Below are positions 45,641 to 57,895 of a stretch of DNA of 64,000 nt, piece by piece; the stretch's first letter is position 1; the number at the start of each line of letters is the position of its first letter. The stretch is from Chamaecyparis obtusa (lineage: Eukaryota > Streptophyta > Pinopsida > Cupressales > Cupressaceae). Position numbers and translations under genes: made by a program. The notes beneath the pieces are model-generated. The model saw only the letters and a program-made list of their open reading frames with translations, did not search any database and was not told the origin of the DNA. The stretch spans positions 2,187,001 through 2,251,000 of the forward strand of contig BSBK01003256.1 of the NCBI GenBank assembly GCA_027943335.1. Direction: 5' to 3'.

Positions 45641-45644
45641 TTTT

Positions 45645-45661
45645 TGGCACCCAACTTGGGA
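45645..45661 (+). other. Ty3-G primer-binding-like site
   Basis: TGGCACCCAACTTGGGA lies four bases after the LTR end and resembles TGGCACCCACCG of Ty3-I. The tRNA is not certain. Confidence 0.55.
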
Positions 45662-47750
45662 TAGAAAATTAATTTTTATCTTCACAAAATTGCATTTTGA
45701 AAAAAAAAATCGATATTTTGCCTGTACTCCATACTTTGGTCCTATTTTCTCGTACGAGCATTCTCATAAGCCAATACGAGTTAGGATGCAGGTAACTCGT
45801 ATGGTAACTAATGCATTCTCATACCAGACCCAATAGATTCTCGTACTAGAATCTGGTCCAGTTTTATTAAAAATAAGTTTATTCCCTAATTTTCTAATTT
45901 ATGGAGTTTAATTTTTGTTGATTATGGTAGGTTCTTGATTCTCTAATTTTTTGATTTACAGAGTTTGGTTTTTCTAATTTTGACAAGTTCTTGATATTTT
46001 TTCCAAACTTTGCATTTTGGTCCTATTGCTCGTACGAGCATCCTAGCAAAATAGTAGGAGCCTAGATAGATACTCGTATGGAATGTTATATATTCTTGTA
46101 CTATATCTTGTAGATTCTTGTATTAGAATTTTGGCCAGTCTTTTATAAACACAACAAAGACTCCTCTCTATTTTTCTAATTTGTGCAACTTGGATTTTTT
46201 GTTAATTCTGATGAATTTATTGTTCTATTTCTATGGTTTTTCCAGGCATCTTAACAAGTTTGTGCAAGATTTATTTTATGAAGTATTTTATGCTATATCT
46301 AGACTTTTGTAGGATGCATGTCAAAGAATAAGTGCAAAAATAGACTAGTGATGTGTTTGGTGTAGGTTGCCTATGATGAAAATAACTAGACATTCTATTT
46401 GTATTAATTTTTCTTAGGAACCTCACATGAAATACTTTTAAAAAGAATTTAGTTTGGTGTGTTTTGGGATAGTGAAAAGGATAGGAGACTATGCTCTTTC
46501 CCCCTTTAGGCAAAATCAAAAATCCAGACCCTTGTAGCTATTATTCTCCTTATTGCACTCATTTAGGTGGGCATGTCCAAGTGGGAAAATGTACTCACCC
46601 TTGGAGAATGACCCACATGAGCATGAGGTGGAAGACACACCACACCAAATCACATTAAACAAATTGCTTCCTTGACACCAAAGCCTCAGAAGCCATATTT
46701 CATTTGAGCATATAGACAGCTCTCACCTCACCACATAATAAGGGTCTTAGGGTTTAAATCATGTTTACATGACTATTGGTGCAAAGGTGTTTTATGGGGC
46801 TATATGCCTAAATCACACTTGCATAGACATAGAAAGTGAGTTTGAATAGAAGACCCTTACTAAAATACATAGAGGAGAAGCCACCCAAATCACCCCTGAA
46901 AGTGGGATAATCCAAGTGCAAGGTATGAGATAGTAACTCCCCCAATATACTCGTCATATTGCACCCCCATTAGCATTTGGATTCAGATAATATGACATCA
47001 ATATACATAGTGTGTGGTTGGTGGTGGTTGTATTCCGATCAATTATTGGGTGTGTACCTAAGTCTATGAGCAAGGATTTTCCCACTCATCCAATTTGACT
47101 ATAGGGTTCATGAATTACTATTTTGCACATGTGCTTGGAGTGTTTTTATACCTTGAAACATTTGACATCAAAAACCTTTGAAATAAATTGAAAACAACAT
47201 CACCAAAATAAGACAAATATTCTATCAAACATTTGACAAAACAAATCTAAAATCTTGTCATTTTTCCTTAAGATACCCAGTCATGAGTCATTACACAATT
47301 ATACCTTTTGAATTTTTCATCTTGTCCTAATCAATCATAATCCTTGGTCACTCAGGTTTCCACTATTGTGAGATTAATCTTTTTAATTTAGTCCTTTAAT
47401 TAATCCCATCACCATCAATCTCTTCTATCAGCTATCCTTCTTTGAGTTGTGAGTACATTCATCATCTAGGCTCCTTAACCTTGACTTAGAGTTGAGTCAT
47501 TTGCATCTCCTTCTCAAGAAGAATCTATCTTGTTTCCATCACCATCTACCTTGGACTAGTTCAAACATGATTTTTCAACACATTCCTGATGACCAGTTGA
47601 GCTATGCCTATCTACACCAGAAGCTCTTTTAGATGATATCCAGGAGAAAAAGAGAGACCATATTCATTTGAAGAAAACCCTATTTTCGGAGAACAACCAA
47701 AGATTTCTAGAAAAATAACCCATCATCAAGATAGATCCTTTGACCCAAAC
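45662..47750 (+). other. Ty3-G leader
   Basis: About 2 kb precede the gag ATG, without a convincing gene. The first 600 bp hold two diverged copies of a unit of roughly 280 bp (about 45700-45980 and 45981-46260), each with a CTCGTACGAG palindrome. The rest is AT-rich. Confidence 0.5.
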
Positions 47751-49850
47751 ATGTCTGGAAGAGGAGAAGGACACGAAGACTTTAGATGCAAAAATCATAG
47801 TGTCAGTTCTCATAACATAGATAATGATGGTTCTTCAAGAAAATCTAAGACTGGTGAGGCTAGCATTACTAGGTGTAAGGTTGACAAATAATTCCTCAAA
47901 ATGATGAAAGTTATCATGGCTCAAGAGAAAGAACAATTACTTCTTGAGAAATCCAAACAAGGAGCACAACTTCCTCCTCAATACAAAGTTGAGGATGTCA
48001 TTACCAAAGAGGAAGAAAATCCTTTAACACTTGTAACCAAATAATTGCAAGTCATACAAGAATAATTGTAAGAGATGAAGAATAGTCAAGAGAATCCAAC
48101 CATGAAGTATTTTATAGACTCCATATGTTTGTTCCCTTTCAATAAGGACTTGTACTTACCTCCATTCCCACGTGGAGTAGAGATCCCAAAATTTGACATG
48201 TACCTTGGGAATTCTAACCCTCAAAGATCACGTTCAAGAATTCTATGCCCAGTGTATGGAATTTATGCATGACAAGAAATATATTATGTGTCTCTTCGCA
48301 CAAAGTCTAGGTGATCAATCCATTGAGTGATTTTCAAAGTTATCCATTGGAATCAAAACTTTTGATGAACTCATCGAGCGATTTCTGCAATACTATTCCT
48401 ATAACATCTAGCATCCCATCACAATGACTGATCTGTGTAATGCAAAATAATAAATGGGAGAATCCTTTCTAACATTTCTCCAATTATGGAGGAAATTCTT
48501 TTCTCAATATCCATGTCTCATACTTGAATCCAAGAAGACAAATATATTCATTAGTGCACTGGTCCCTGAGTTGAGTTTTCATATTTAGTTGCAAGACTTG
48601 AACACCTTTGATAGGTTAGTGAAGAATGCATTTAAAATAGAAGATGTTCTTATTAGCAAGGGATAAATCACCCTTTACAAAGAGAACAAGTATAATTCTA
48701 GTTCCAAGGACAAGAATAAATACTGGAATAATAATAAGAATGTGGTAAATGATGGGGTAGTTGATCAAGTTGCTCCCCAACCAAAACTAGTAGTTTTCAA
48801 TCTGATAAGTGGCACCAAGGCCCTAAAAGCTATTAAGAATACCATGAAATCCCCTTCAAAAGGGACAATAAATATTCTAAAAGATAAATCCTGGGCTAAT
48901 CCTAAATGTACCTTCACTCCCCTAGGTGAGTCTTACAGAAATCCTGGGCTAATCCTAAATGTACCTTCACTCCCCTAGGTGAGTCTTACAGATCAACACT
49001 CAAGACTCTCCTAGAAAATCAACTGATCACATTTCCATATAACTCTAGGCCATATGAGCTAGAAGTGAAACTAAAATGGTGGAATGACAATGACTACAAT
49101 GAATTTCATAGAAATAGGGGACATAAAACTAAGAACTACATGAGACTCGAGCATTAGATCTAAGATCTAATTTATAACCAAGTGATCATGGTTGACAATC
49201 ACACCACAAAAATGAATCACAAGGCATTCAAGGACCCCTTACCTAAGTATGAGAAAGGAGAAAGTTCCAAAACAAAGGAAGGTGCCTAAATTAACCAAAC
49301 ATATGGCACTAGTGATAACAATGTCATTGACATGCTTGATCTAATCCCTTATGAACATTGTAATATCACTATCATCAAGAAAGAAGAGAGAGGGTCTAGA
49401 GCTACTAATGTCATAACCCAAGCATAAAAAAATGTCACCCTAGGAGGAGAAGGACCTTCCACCTCTGGAAATCAATCAGGATCATCCAAACTTTCCACAT
49501 TGACCAAAAAACTAGCTACAACCATTTCTAAGTCATCAAATTCTAAATAGTTGGTTTCATCACATGTTGTTGACTATAGCATTATCGAGAACTTACAAAA
49601 GATGACTACTCAGATATTGATCTTCATGTTTCTCAAAATATCTCCATCTCATAGAGAGATTCTAGATAAAGCCTTGTCAGTTTCCAATGTCCCTAAGGAC
49701 TTGGATTTAGATCAATTCCAATCCATGGTAGGTCATTTGACCTCATCGTATTACCTATCATTTTCAAAAGAAGATGATAATTTATTAAGTCACCTACATA
49801 ATCACCCCCTACAAATTGAAGTAATGATCCACACGCATCAGGTCAAATGA
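47751..49850 (+). pseudogene. Ty3-G gag
   Basis: The frame starts at ATG 47751 (MSGRGEGHEDFRCKNHS). It has a charged N-terminus with EKEQLLLEKSKQ near 47925, a conserved-looking PPFPRGVEIPKFDMYLG near 48160 and, after frameshifts, a capsid-like region with TFDELIERFLQYYSYN near 48365 and LTFLQLWRKFFSQYP near 48470. Many TAG/TAA stops interrupt it (near 47890, 48045 and 48330). A 53-bp tandem duplication at 48886-48991 shifts the frame. It is a typical Ty3 gag layout; no zinc knuckle was identified. Confidence 0.78.
48886..48991 (+). repeat. 53-bp tandem duplication in Ty3-G gag
   Basis: The two units 48886-48938 and 48939-48991 appear identical over the whole length (AAATCCTGGGCTAATCC... to CTTACAG). 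Because 53 is not a multiple of three, it shifts the frame. Confidence 0.93.
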
Positions 49851-50365
49851 GTGTTGATAGATGGAGGCGTAGGGTTGAATTTTTGAACTTATAAACTAAT
49901 TGAACAATTGGACTTCTCAAAATCCTTTATTGATCCAAAGAAGAAGATCACCATACAAGCTTATGATGAACAAGAGAGATCCTCCAAAGGTCTTGTATGC
50001 TTACCTATCAAAGTGGTACCTAACGAAAGAGGGGTCATATTCTAAGTTCTAGATCTCTCACTTGCATCCAACATTTTGTTGGGGCAACCATGGATCCATG
50101 AGATACAAGTTTTTCCATCCATGTACCACTAGTGTATCAAGTTCATATTCAACGGTGTGGAAGTCACTATACTTGCAGACACTAGATATGTTTGCAATGT
50201 GCTAAAATAATTAACTAATACCTTTATACCACACAATAGGGAAGCTTCTACCTTTGAATCAGGAAGCAATATGATGAAATAAATGGAGAGGAATCTAAAA
50301 ATCAAAGATACAGGGATGGGTGGGGACATGATCAAACCTATCTTTTCATTGATATCATTGCCTTT
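49851..50365 (+). pseudogene. Ty3-G protease region
   Basis: VLIDGGVGLNF near 49855 is the protease active-site region (DGG in place of DSG, as in some plant Ty3 elements). LLGQPWIHEIQ near 50080 is the usual second conserved part. Stops lie near 49883, 50042 and 50128. Ty3-I interrupts the frame at 50366; the continuation is at 57896. Confidence 0.75.
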
Positions 50366-51349
50366 TGTATGCACCCAAAAATGGTCGCCTAGACTTTGGG
50401 CCCCATTTATTTGATTTATCAATCCTGAATCAATTTTATCAATAATCAACATTTTCAACATTATCAATTTCTTGATTAAATCTTAAATTCGATCATATAT
50501 TGGATTTTTATCCTTGGGCTAACCATTTATCCTAATTCTTTATTTAATTAAAAGGAATATTTCCTCCCCTTTTGATTAAATAAAAAGCCCACCTTTTTCT
50601 CTTATCCTAAGTTGCACAAATAAAGCATTATTCATATTTTATAAAAAGGAGAAAAGCACTTTTTGTCTCATATGGACATAAAGTCAACTCTTATTTTCCT
50701 ATTGGAGGATACTTGTGCACATGGATTGCTCCTCTTTCAAGCTCCACCCCTGATTAAGACTTTTTGCCTCTTAATCTCAATGGTCCATTTCTTTGCATTT
50801 CTTATAAAAGGAGAGCTCTCTCCTCCATTTGCATACCTTGTTTTTATGCTAATGTTATGCTGCAGGTTTTAGGTGCATTTGGAGTTTTTGAAGATATTGA
50901 AGACTTACTTCATTTCATTACATCATTTAGTTACATATTTCCTTTGCTTAGTTTGCATGATCATGGCATATTAGCTTAGTTTCCTTTTATGCAATAGAAT
51001 AAGCTCACATAGTCTAAATAGGAGGCATTGTAACACTTGTTATTTCTTTTCATAGATTAGTTGCATTGTACTTTCCTTTCATAGCTTAGATTGCATTCTC
51101 ATTTAGATTTGCATTGCATTTCATATTTGATTCTTGGAGATATTGGCATTGTTGCCCTTGTCTTCACTTGAATCTCTCATTGTATAGTTGACTAGCAAGG
51201 TCACAAGCTTGTAGCTCTAGCTGAGAGCAAACACATCATAGTCCCTTGCAATTTCATGCATAGAGAGCTATGAGCCACTTTGTGAGGCCTCATTCTTGAG
51301 AAACCTTACATGTAATGGTTCATAGAAGTGCACTATTTTAGTGTGTACA
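50366..51349 (+). repeat. Ty3-I 5' LTR
   Basis: Starts TGTATGCACCCAAAAATGGTC and ends GTGTGTACA. Short open frames inside are not supported as genes. It matches the 3' LTR with few differences. Confidence 0.94.
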
Positions 51350-51353
51350 TTTC

Positions 51354-51367
51354 TGGCACCCACCGTA
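51354..51367 (+). other. Ty3-I primer binding site
   Basis: TGGCACCCACCGTA begins four bases after the LTR. It resembles TGGCGCCCACCGTGG sites of plant Ty3 elements; the tRNA is not certain. Confidence 0.65.
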
Positions 51368-52100
51368 TATCTCTTTGTTCATCTTGAATCATATTATTTA
51401 CCGATTTGGAGTGCCTTATGAGATTATCACTGATAACGGCGGTCAATTCAAGAATAAGGACCTAAAGCATTTATGCAAAAAGTTTAAAATCAAGCAACAT
51501 TGGTCCTCCATCTATTTTCCACAGGGAAACGAATAGGCAGAAGCCTCTAACAAAACCATTCTTAAAATTCTTCATAGGACAGTGCACAAGAATGGTAGGG
51601 ATTGGCACTTACAAATCAATCCAGCACTATGGGCTTATAGAACAAGCATTTGCACACCTACAGGAACCACTCCTTTTTCTCTCACCTATGGTGTTGAAGT
51701 GGTATTTCCTTTAGAATTCAAGATACCATCACTTAGAGTCTCACTCAAAGGTTTGATTACAGATGAGGATTACCGTGCCATGAGGTTACAGGAACTAGAA
51801 CTTCTAGATGAGAAGTGTAAGGCTTCCTTTGATCATATGAGGGTGTACCAGAAGCATATGTCCAAGGCATTCAACAAGAAGGTTTTCCCTAGAGAATTTC
51901 AAATAGGTGATCTTGTTTTGCGAGAGAACCCTAAGAACCAATAGAATAGAGAGCAAAAGGGCAAGTTTGAACCTAACTGGCTTGGACCATATGTCATCAT
52001 AGTTGCTTTTGGTACTGGTGCATATTTACTGTCAGATCTCGATGGAGAATAGCTCCCTGATCCCATCAACATTGTGCACCTCAAGAAGTTCTATCCTTGA
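51368..52100 (+). pseudogene. Ty3-I integrase, C-terminal half
   Basis: The frame begins in the catalytic core: YRFGVPYEIITDNGGQF near 51405 holds the second Asp. A TAG at 51534 lies in the place of the usual Gln just before AEASNKTI, which carries the catalytic Glu. The C-terminal part (LTYGVEVVFPLEF near 51690, GDLVLRENPKN near 51910, LSDLDGE near 52030) ends at TGA 52098. Further TAG stops are near 51942 and 52050. The first Asp and all upstream domains are deleted. Confidence 0.9.
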
Positions 52101-53735
52101 TGCTCATTTCTGTCTAGGGGCATCCTTTGTATATATCTTATTGGTCCTGAAAAAATACCAAAAAAATTGATATATGATGCTGAAAAAATCTTTAAAAAGC
52201 ATAAAAAAGTCTTGAAAAAAATACAAAAAAATCAAATATTCAAAAAAAAAAATTTAAAAAAATAGAAAAAGTGCCTTGGTGAAAACCTGGAAACAGGTGC
52301 CTTGGTAGCAAAAATACAAAAAAATGAAAAAAAGAATCTAAGTGGTGAAAACCTAGAAATAGGTGCTACTTGAGGCCTTTGCACCCCTATTTGTTAGCAT
52401 GCGTCCTCGACACTGAGCCTTTCCCTCATGCCTTGACCTTATTTGGCTTAGTCTGGAATTGGTCTTTATCTTTGTCTAGGGGGCATAACTATTAGCATTG
52501 GTCTTTTAGGTGCGTTTGCCTCTTGGGGCATTTCACAACAGGTGTTTTTCAACACCACCCCAAACAGTGTTTTTCAACACTACCCTTGCGTCGAGTGTTT
52601 CTTAACACTTATCAGGTGTCTTACCCAATAGTCTCATATGATGTGATATTTCTCACTAAGTAGATATGATACTCAGAGTTTGACTCTATGACCAACACAC
52701 ACGCACTTAAACAATCAACTCGCTGGCGATATGATGACTTTATTTTTCTTTGTGTGCTGTCTATGAGGATTTCTTTGATTAGTGGTCTCTCCCTGAGAAG
52801 TTTTCGATGATGCATAGCTAGAAGACTGAGGGTCTGAGAACATATTTTATTTCTTTATTTGCTTGTGGGTATATTTTGTTGATCCTAACTATCATGAGCC
52901 TTTATGCTGGTCTTACTTGACACTATGGATTGACAAGGTATTATCCTTGACTGTTTTGCGAGTGCATGCTTCTAGCTATCCTGATTTTCATGTGTCTTGA
53001 TACAAGCATAATCTCACCATATCAAACTTAGGTAATCTCACTGCATTAGTCATCTTGACCTACATGTCTTTGATGCCTAGGTGGGATTCCCACATTTCTA
53101 TTTGATAAAGATCATATTCATATCCACATAGTTATGCTAGTGTGCATTGTATGATCTTACGATGCTACCAATAATGCTCGATGATGATAATTAAATATCT
53201 ATAAGCGTTGTGACCTTGCAAGTCAACCACTTTCATAGTAGCTTGCATTTTTAGGGTCATGATAGTCTAGTTTTGCATTTCTTGCATATGGAGAGAGCTC
53301 TCCTTTTCATCTTACGTGGACCTGTCAATCGACTGCGCTCACCTTTCCTTCTTCTTGATCATGTCTTTCACTTCTTGTCCTTTTCATCTCGAACCTGTTC
53401 CTGTTCATCACAAGGGGTTAATCATATCATCATATCTATATCAAAACTATCATTTTCAAGAAACATGAATCTATATCATACACATGAGAATTAAACATAC
53501 ATCTATGAGAGAGAACATACATAAGCATATACATAAGCATTTTTTAGCAAAATGACAAGACAATATACATAAACTGATACATCCATCACAAGAGAGACAT
53601 AAACACATGATACAATCAAACATCTAGTAATCTCATATATACATCAATGTCATGATACAATATACAAATGGGATCCCATAATTTGGATCAATGTCTCAAG
53701 ATATGTCTAAACATCTATCAACCTAAGACCTAACC
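52101..53735 (+). other. Ty3-I spacer downstream of integrase
   Basis: 52140-52400 is A-rich (AAAAAATACC-like runs) with two copies of a GTGAAAACCT...AGGTGC word. 52400-53735 is unassigned, with no convincing gene. Confidence 0.55.
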
Positions 53736-56120
53736 CTAGGACTTGCTACCACCCTCGTGAGGAGCTCGTGGTGGTGGAGGAGGCATGGATCTCCTATTGA
53801 GTACCACATCTGATACCCCTACCCTCTGAGAGTATGATGGTGCTCTCTCACCCTTTGAAATGGCCTGCAGGTAGAGTCCGTGATAATAGGCTGCTCTCGC
53901 TGACTCCCGTCGAATCTCCAGTGCATTTGCCTATGCCATCACCTCATGGCATGCTATCTCTGCCCAGAGATCAGCTATCTACTAATCTCGCTCTTCTCTC
54001 AGATCTAGTAGCTGCTAGTCTCTCACTTCTATGGTGATCCGGAGCTGTTGCATCTCAGCCTCGAGAGCCTGTATCCTCACTCTCAGCTCAGCTCCACCCG
54101 CAGGCTGGTCCTGTTGTGCCTCTGCCTGCCGGTGAGCTGGTCTCTCCTCATCCTCGGGTGTCGATGATCTCTATCCCTGTGACCATTTTTGGCCACCTAA
54201 TCTTGATCCCTCTCCTCTCTCCATCCTCCTCCCTCTCCCTCTCCCTCCATCTCCTCCATCCCCTCCCTCTCCTCTGTCCCCTCCCTCTCCTCCATCCCCT
54301 CCATCCCCTTCGTCTCCTCCTTGTGCTAGTACCTATGCATCCAGTATCATAAATTGAGGGAATGGCACCCTCCACCACTCTGCCCTGTATGCTGCATCAG
54401 CCCCCACATTTGCCACATCTAGGAAATACTCCCAAGGCTCGCTCCTGATACTCACTATCTCTGTAACAACCTGCTGATAATTCAACATGGGTAGCCACCC
54501 ATGACCCTCCTCATCCCTAGCCCTGGCATATGTCATAGTCTCTGTCGAGACTCGTTGCTACCTCCCAAACTATCGCCACATCTGAGCGATACAAAATCTC
54601 TCCACTATCTCAGCATATCGACCTACCAGTGGCTGAGTGCACATCATGTAGCTCAGCTCATCGGCTGCATCTCCCCAGACCTCCACCTCCCTGTATGGCC
54701 TCCATGTGAAAGAGGCTATCTCATCTAGAATCCTCTTGTAATATGTCACATCCCTAGTATGGGCATGTGATATGAATCATAGGTACCTATAGATAAAGGG
54801 GTACCTCCTCTCCCTCGGCTGAACTTTGGGGTGCACCACAGCGATGTGCTCCCAAGCCCACACCTGTGCCAGGATGGCACCGCACGCCCATGTCTGACTA
54901 TCTCTGTACACAATCTCATGTAACTCATGATACATCTCTACCAATATGGTAGGACCCCATGCCATCTGACGAGGCCTACCTACCAAATCCACCAGTAATC
55001 TCACCTATCTAAGCGGGAAACCCTTCTGACTGTGGTCAGTCATCAGGATCTACGAAATGATAGATGCCACTATGCATGGCACTAGATAATCTCTGCCGAA
55101 GTCATCTATTAGCCTCTCCCAGTTGACATTCCTGTCTAGAATAGTAACATCATGGAACATCTCCTAGATCAGTCGATGCCCCTTAGTGGCATCATGATCA
55201 TAGTACACCTATGCCAACAAACAAATCATGTCAGTTTTCATCATGTGGAAACATTACATTTATGATTATATCTCAAAACATAATTATACTCACAGGCTCG
55301 CCATGGCATGGCACTCGTAGGATCCTGTAGACATCCTCCAGAGTAATGGATGCCTCTCTGGTTGGCAGGTGGAAGGTGTTGTGCTCACTATGCCATATCT
55401 TGGCAAGAGCAGTCAACAACCCATGGTCAACTCTGATATATGGGAACCTCAACAAATACCAAAATCCCATGGCCCTGATATCAGCATTGCCCGGATCATC
55501 CAGATCTCGAACACACCGCAACCTAGTCACCTTCGGTGCTCTGATAATCAGGGCTGGAAAGACCTCCTGCAAGCTAAAAACCAAGCTAGTTGTTAGCACA
55601 TATCATGATGGATGTCTAAAAATCAGTATAAAACATCTCTAAAATGTAACATTGTCTAGACCCATGTCATTTTTGCTCAAAAATGTGTCAAAAATCAAAT
55701 TTTTAACTTGGGTGATATTCTTCTTTGGAGAAGTATCACGCGATACTTCTCCCTATAGCGGGGTGATATACCTTGTGTTGCGTGATACTTCACCTGGTAT
55801 CGTGCGATCTTTCACCCAGTATCATGTGATACTGGTGTCTTAGGTCACGTGATACTTTGGGGACCCGCGAAGTATCGCGTGACACTTCTCCCCAAAGGGT
55901 GTGATACTTCTAAAGTGTCATGTGATAGTTCACTCAACTTCAAAAATTTGAAATTTAAAAATTTAAAAAACATGTTAAACAGGTATTGAATGAGCAAAAT
56001 GACTCAAAAAGCTTGAGTTTTTTGAAAACATACCGGAGCAGGATAGTGTGGTGGTCGGTTGTGCAACCGAGCATTCTCTAATCGATGCCTATGGACAGGA
56101 ACTCCTACTTGTTGGGCCAT
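53736..56120 (-). pseudogene. Antisense PMD (plant mobile domain) gene in Ty3-I, three exons
   Basis: I infer exon 1 at 56120-56034 (ATG, 29 codons), exon 2 at 55566-55294 (91 codons) and exon 3 at 55208-53736 (491 codons). All junctions are GT-AG (GTATGT and GTGAGT donors) and all introns are phase 0. Exon 2 has FPYIRVDHGLLTALAKIWH and TFHLPTREASITLEDVYRIL, the hallmark of the plant mobile domain. Exon 3 has WACGAILAQVWAWEHI near 54885, a Gly/Asp-rich stretch, a coiled coil near 54000 and a Pro-rich end. One frame spans all 1473 bp of exon 3, with only nonsense breaks: about nine TAG and one TGA. PMD proteins occur in hosts (MAIN/MAIL) and in plant Ty3 elements. Confidence 0.85.
55690..55935. 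repeat. Palindromic GTATCRCGYGATAC motif cluster
   Basis: About ten degenerate copies of GTATCACGCGATACTTC and its reverse, with TCACGTGATACT-like variants, lie within 250 bp, inside intron 1 of the antisense PMD gene. Confidence 0.7.
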
Positions 56121-56900
56121 TTTCTCTCTCTAAAGCTCTGAAAATTCTCAAATCACTAAAAGACATGATTTTTGAAAATGACATTTTGACCCCTTTTATA
56201 GCCTTTTGACTTTTTGACCTCATTTTCAAAACACCTTGGAATTGCGTGAAAATTACACCCCTAGCTAATTTCAACGTCCTGGATCTATTTTTGGACTCAA
56301 AATTGAAATCCAAGGTCATCTTAATAGTCAAAATTGCGTTTCAAAATCTTCCCTTCTTCTGCGCAGTTGGCTACATCTTTTTGAGGCATGATCCTTCGAT
56401 CTTTGTTGGGGCATCGTCATTTTTTCATTTCCATGTCTTCCAAACTTCTAGTCTTTCATTCATCTTCATTCTATTCCCTCCTTTCTCATGTTTGACTACC
56501 TCTTTTTCAGTCAGGTTGGGGCATGTTTCATTGCCTAATGGTTAACCTATTGACCCTTACCTTCGATTATGATTTGATCAACCTTATCGATTTGTTGTCT
56601 CTCCTCTATCTGATTTTGATTTTGACTCTGAGGGGGTAGTATTTATAGGATTCTCATCCCCAATTGCTTGATTCTCTTGATTCAGACATCTTTTGTGAGC
56701 TTTTGCTTAAATTTGAGATTCTTATCTCTTACTTTGAATGTGATCCTGAATTGACCTCATGTTCAAAGACCTTTGTTTATGCTTTGTCTAGATACGATCC
56801 CAAATCGACCTCATATTTGAGTTGTTTTGTGATCCCAGATCGATCTCACATTTCAATTCTTCTTTGACTGCATGTGTTCCCAAATCAATCACACATTAGT
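56121..56900. other. Ty3-I 3' untranslated region
   Basis: This lies upstream of the antisense ATG and before the polypurine tract. Pyrimidine-rich in places; no reading frame is supported. It could hold the antisense promoter. Confidence 0.45.
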
Positions 56901-56914
56901 CAAAGAGGGGCAAA
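56901..56914 (+). other. Ty3-I polypurine tract
   Basis: CAAAGAGGGGCAAA directly precedes the 3' LTR TGTATG, the standard plus-strand primer form in Ty3 elements. Confidence 0.9.
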
Positions 56915-57895
56915 TGTATGCGCCCAAAAATGGTCGCCTAGACTTTGGGCCCCATTTATTTGATTTATCAATCCTGAATCAATTTTATCAATAATCAACA
57001 TTTTCAACATTATCAATTTCTTGGTTAAATCTTAAATTTGATCATATATTGGATTTTTATCCTTGGGCTAACCATTTATCCTAAGTCTTTATTTAATTAA
57101 AAGGAATATTTCCTCCCCTTTTGATTAAATAAAAAGCCCACCTTTTCCTCTTATCCTAAGTTGCACAAATAAAGCATTATTCATATTTTATAAAAAGGAG
57201 AAAAGCACTTTTTATCTCATATGGACATAAAGTTAACTCTTATTTTCCTATTGGAGGATACTTGTGCACATGGACTCCTCTTTCAAGCTCCACCGCTGAT
57301 TAAGACTTTTTGCCTCTTAATCTCAATGGTCCATTTCTTTGCATTTCTTATAAAAGGAGAGCTCTCTCTTCCATTTGCATACCATGTTTTTATGCTAATG
57401 TTATGCTACAGGTTTTAGGTGCATTTGGATTTTTTGAAGATATTGAAGACTTGCTTCATTTCATTACATCATTTAGTTACATATTTCCTTTGCTTAGTTT
57501 GCATGATCGTGGCATATTAGCTTAGTTTCCTTTTATGCAATAGAATAAGCTCACATGGTCTAAATAGGAGGCATTGTAACACTTGTTATTTCCTTTCATA
57601 GATTAGTTGCATTGTACTTTCCTTTCATAGCTTAGATTGCATTCTCATTTAGATTTGCATTGCATTGCATATTTGATTCTTAGAGATATTGGCATTGTTT
57701 CCCTTGTCTTCACTTGAATCTCTCATTGTATGGTTGACTAGCAAGGTCACAAGCTTGTAGCTCTAGCTGAGAGCAAACACATCATAGTCCCTTGCAACTC
57801 CATGCATAGAGAGCTATGAGTCACTTTGTGAGGCCTCATTCTTGAGCAACCTTGCATGTAATGGTTCATAGAAGTGCACCATTTTAGTGTGTACA
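56915..57895 (+). repeat. Ty3-I 3' LTR
   Basis: Starts TGTATGCGCCCAAAAATGGTC and ends GTGTGTACA. It pairs with 50366-51349 with few differences by eye. Confidence 0.94.

Larger units (their letters stand above)
37662..50365 (+). mobile_element. Ty3-G: Ty3/gypsy element, left part
   Basis: The split 5' LTR (37662-38411 and 45347-45640) is followed by a primer-like site, a long leader, gag and protease. Ty3-I interrupts it at 50365, and a short piece resumes at 57896-58064. No reverse transcriptase, integrase or 3' LTR belonging to it is seen in the window. LTR start and end resemble those of Ty3-I, so the two are related. Confidence 0.78.
50366..57895 (+). mobile_element. Ty3-I: internally deleted Ty3 element with an antisense gene
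   Basis: LTRs at 50366-51349 (984 bp) and 56915-57895 (981 bp) are nearly identical by eye. CCTTT (50361-50365) and CCTAT (57896-57900) flank it, one mismatch in five. After the primer site the sequence goes straight into the middle of integrase, so gag, protease, reverse transcriptase and the integrase N-terminus are deleted. An antisense PMD gene occupies 53736-56120. A polypurine tract directly precedes the 3' LTR. It could only move with proteins from a relative. Confidence 0.93.

Noticed and set aside
50663..50979. Short open frames in the Ty3-I LTR (repeated at 57221-57525)
   Set aside because: They are present in both LTRs only because the LTRs are near-identical; no start context, motif or extended conservation supports a gene.
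54148..54378. Arg-rich frame on the minus strand
   Set aside because: It is an alternative frame of the Gly/Asp-rich stretch of the PMD exon, produced by a repetitive GGA-type sequence.
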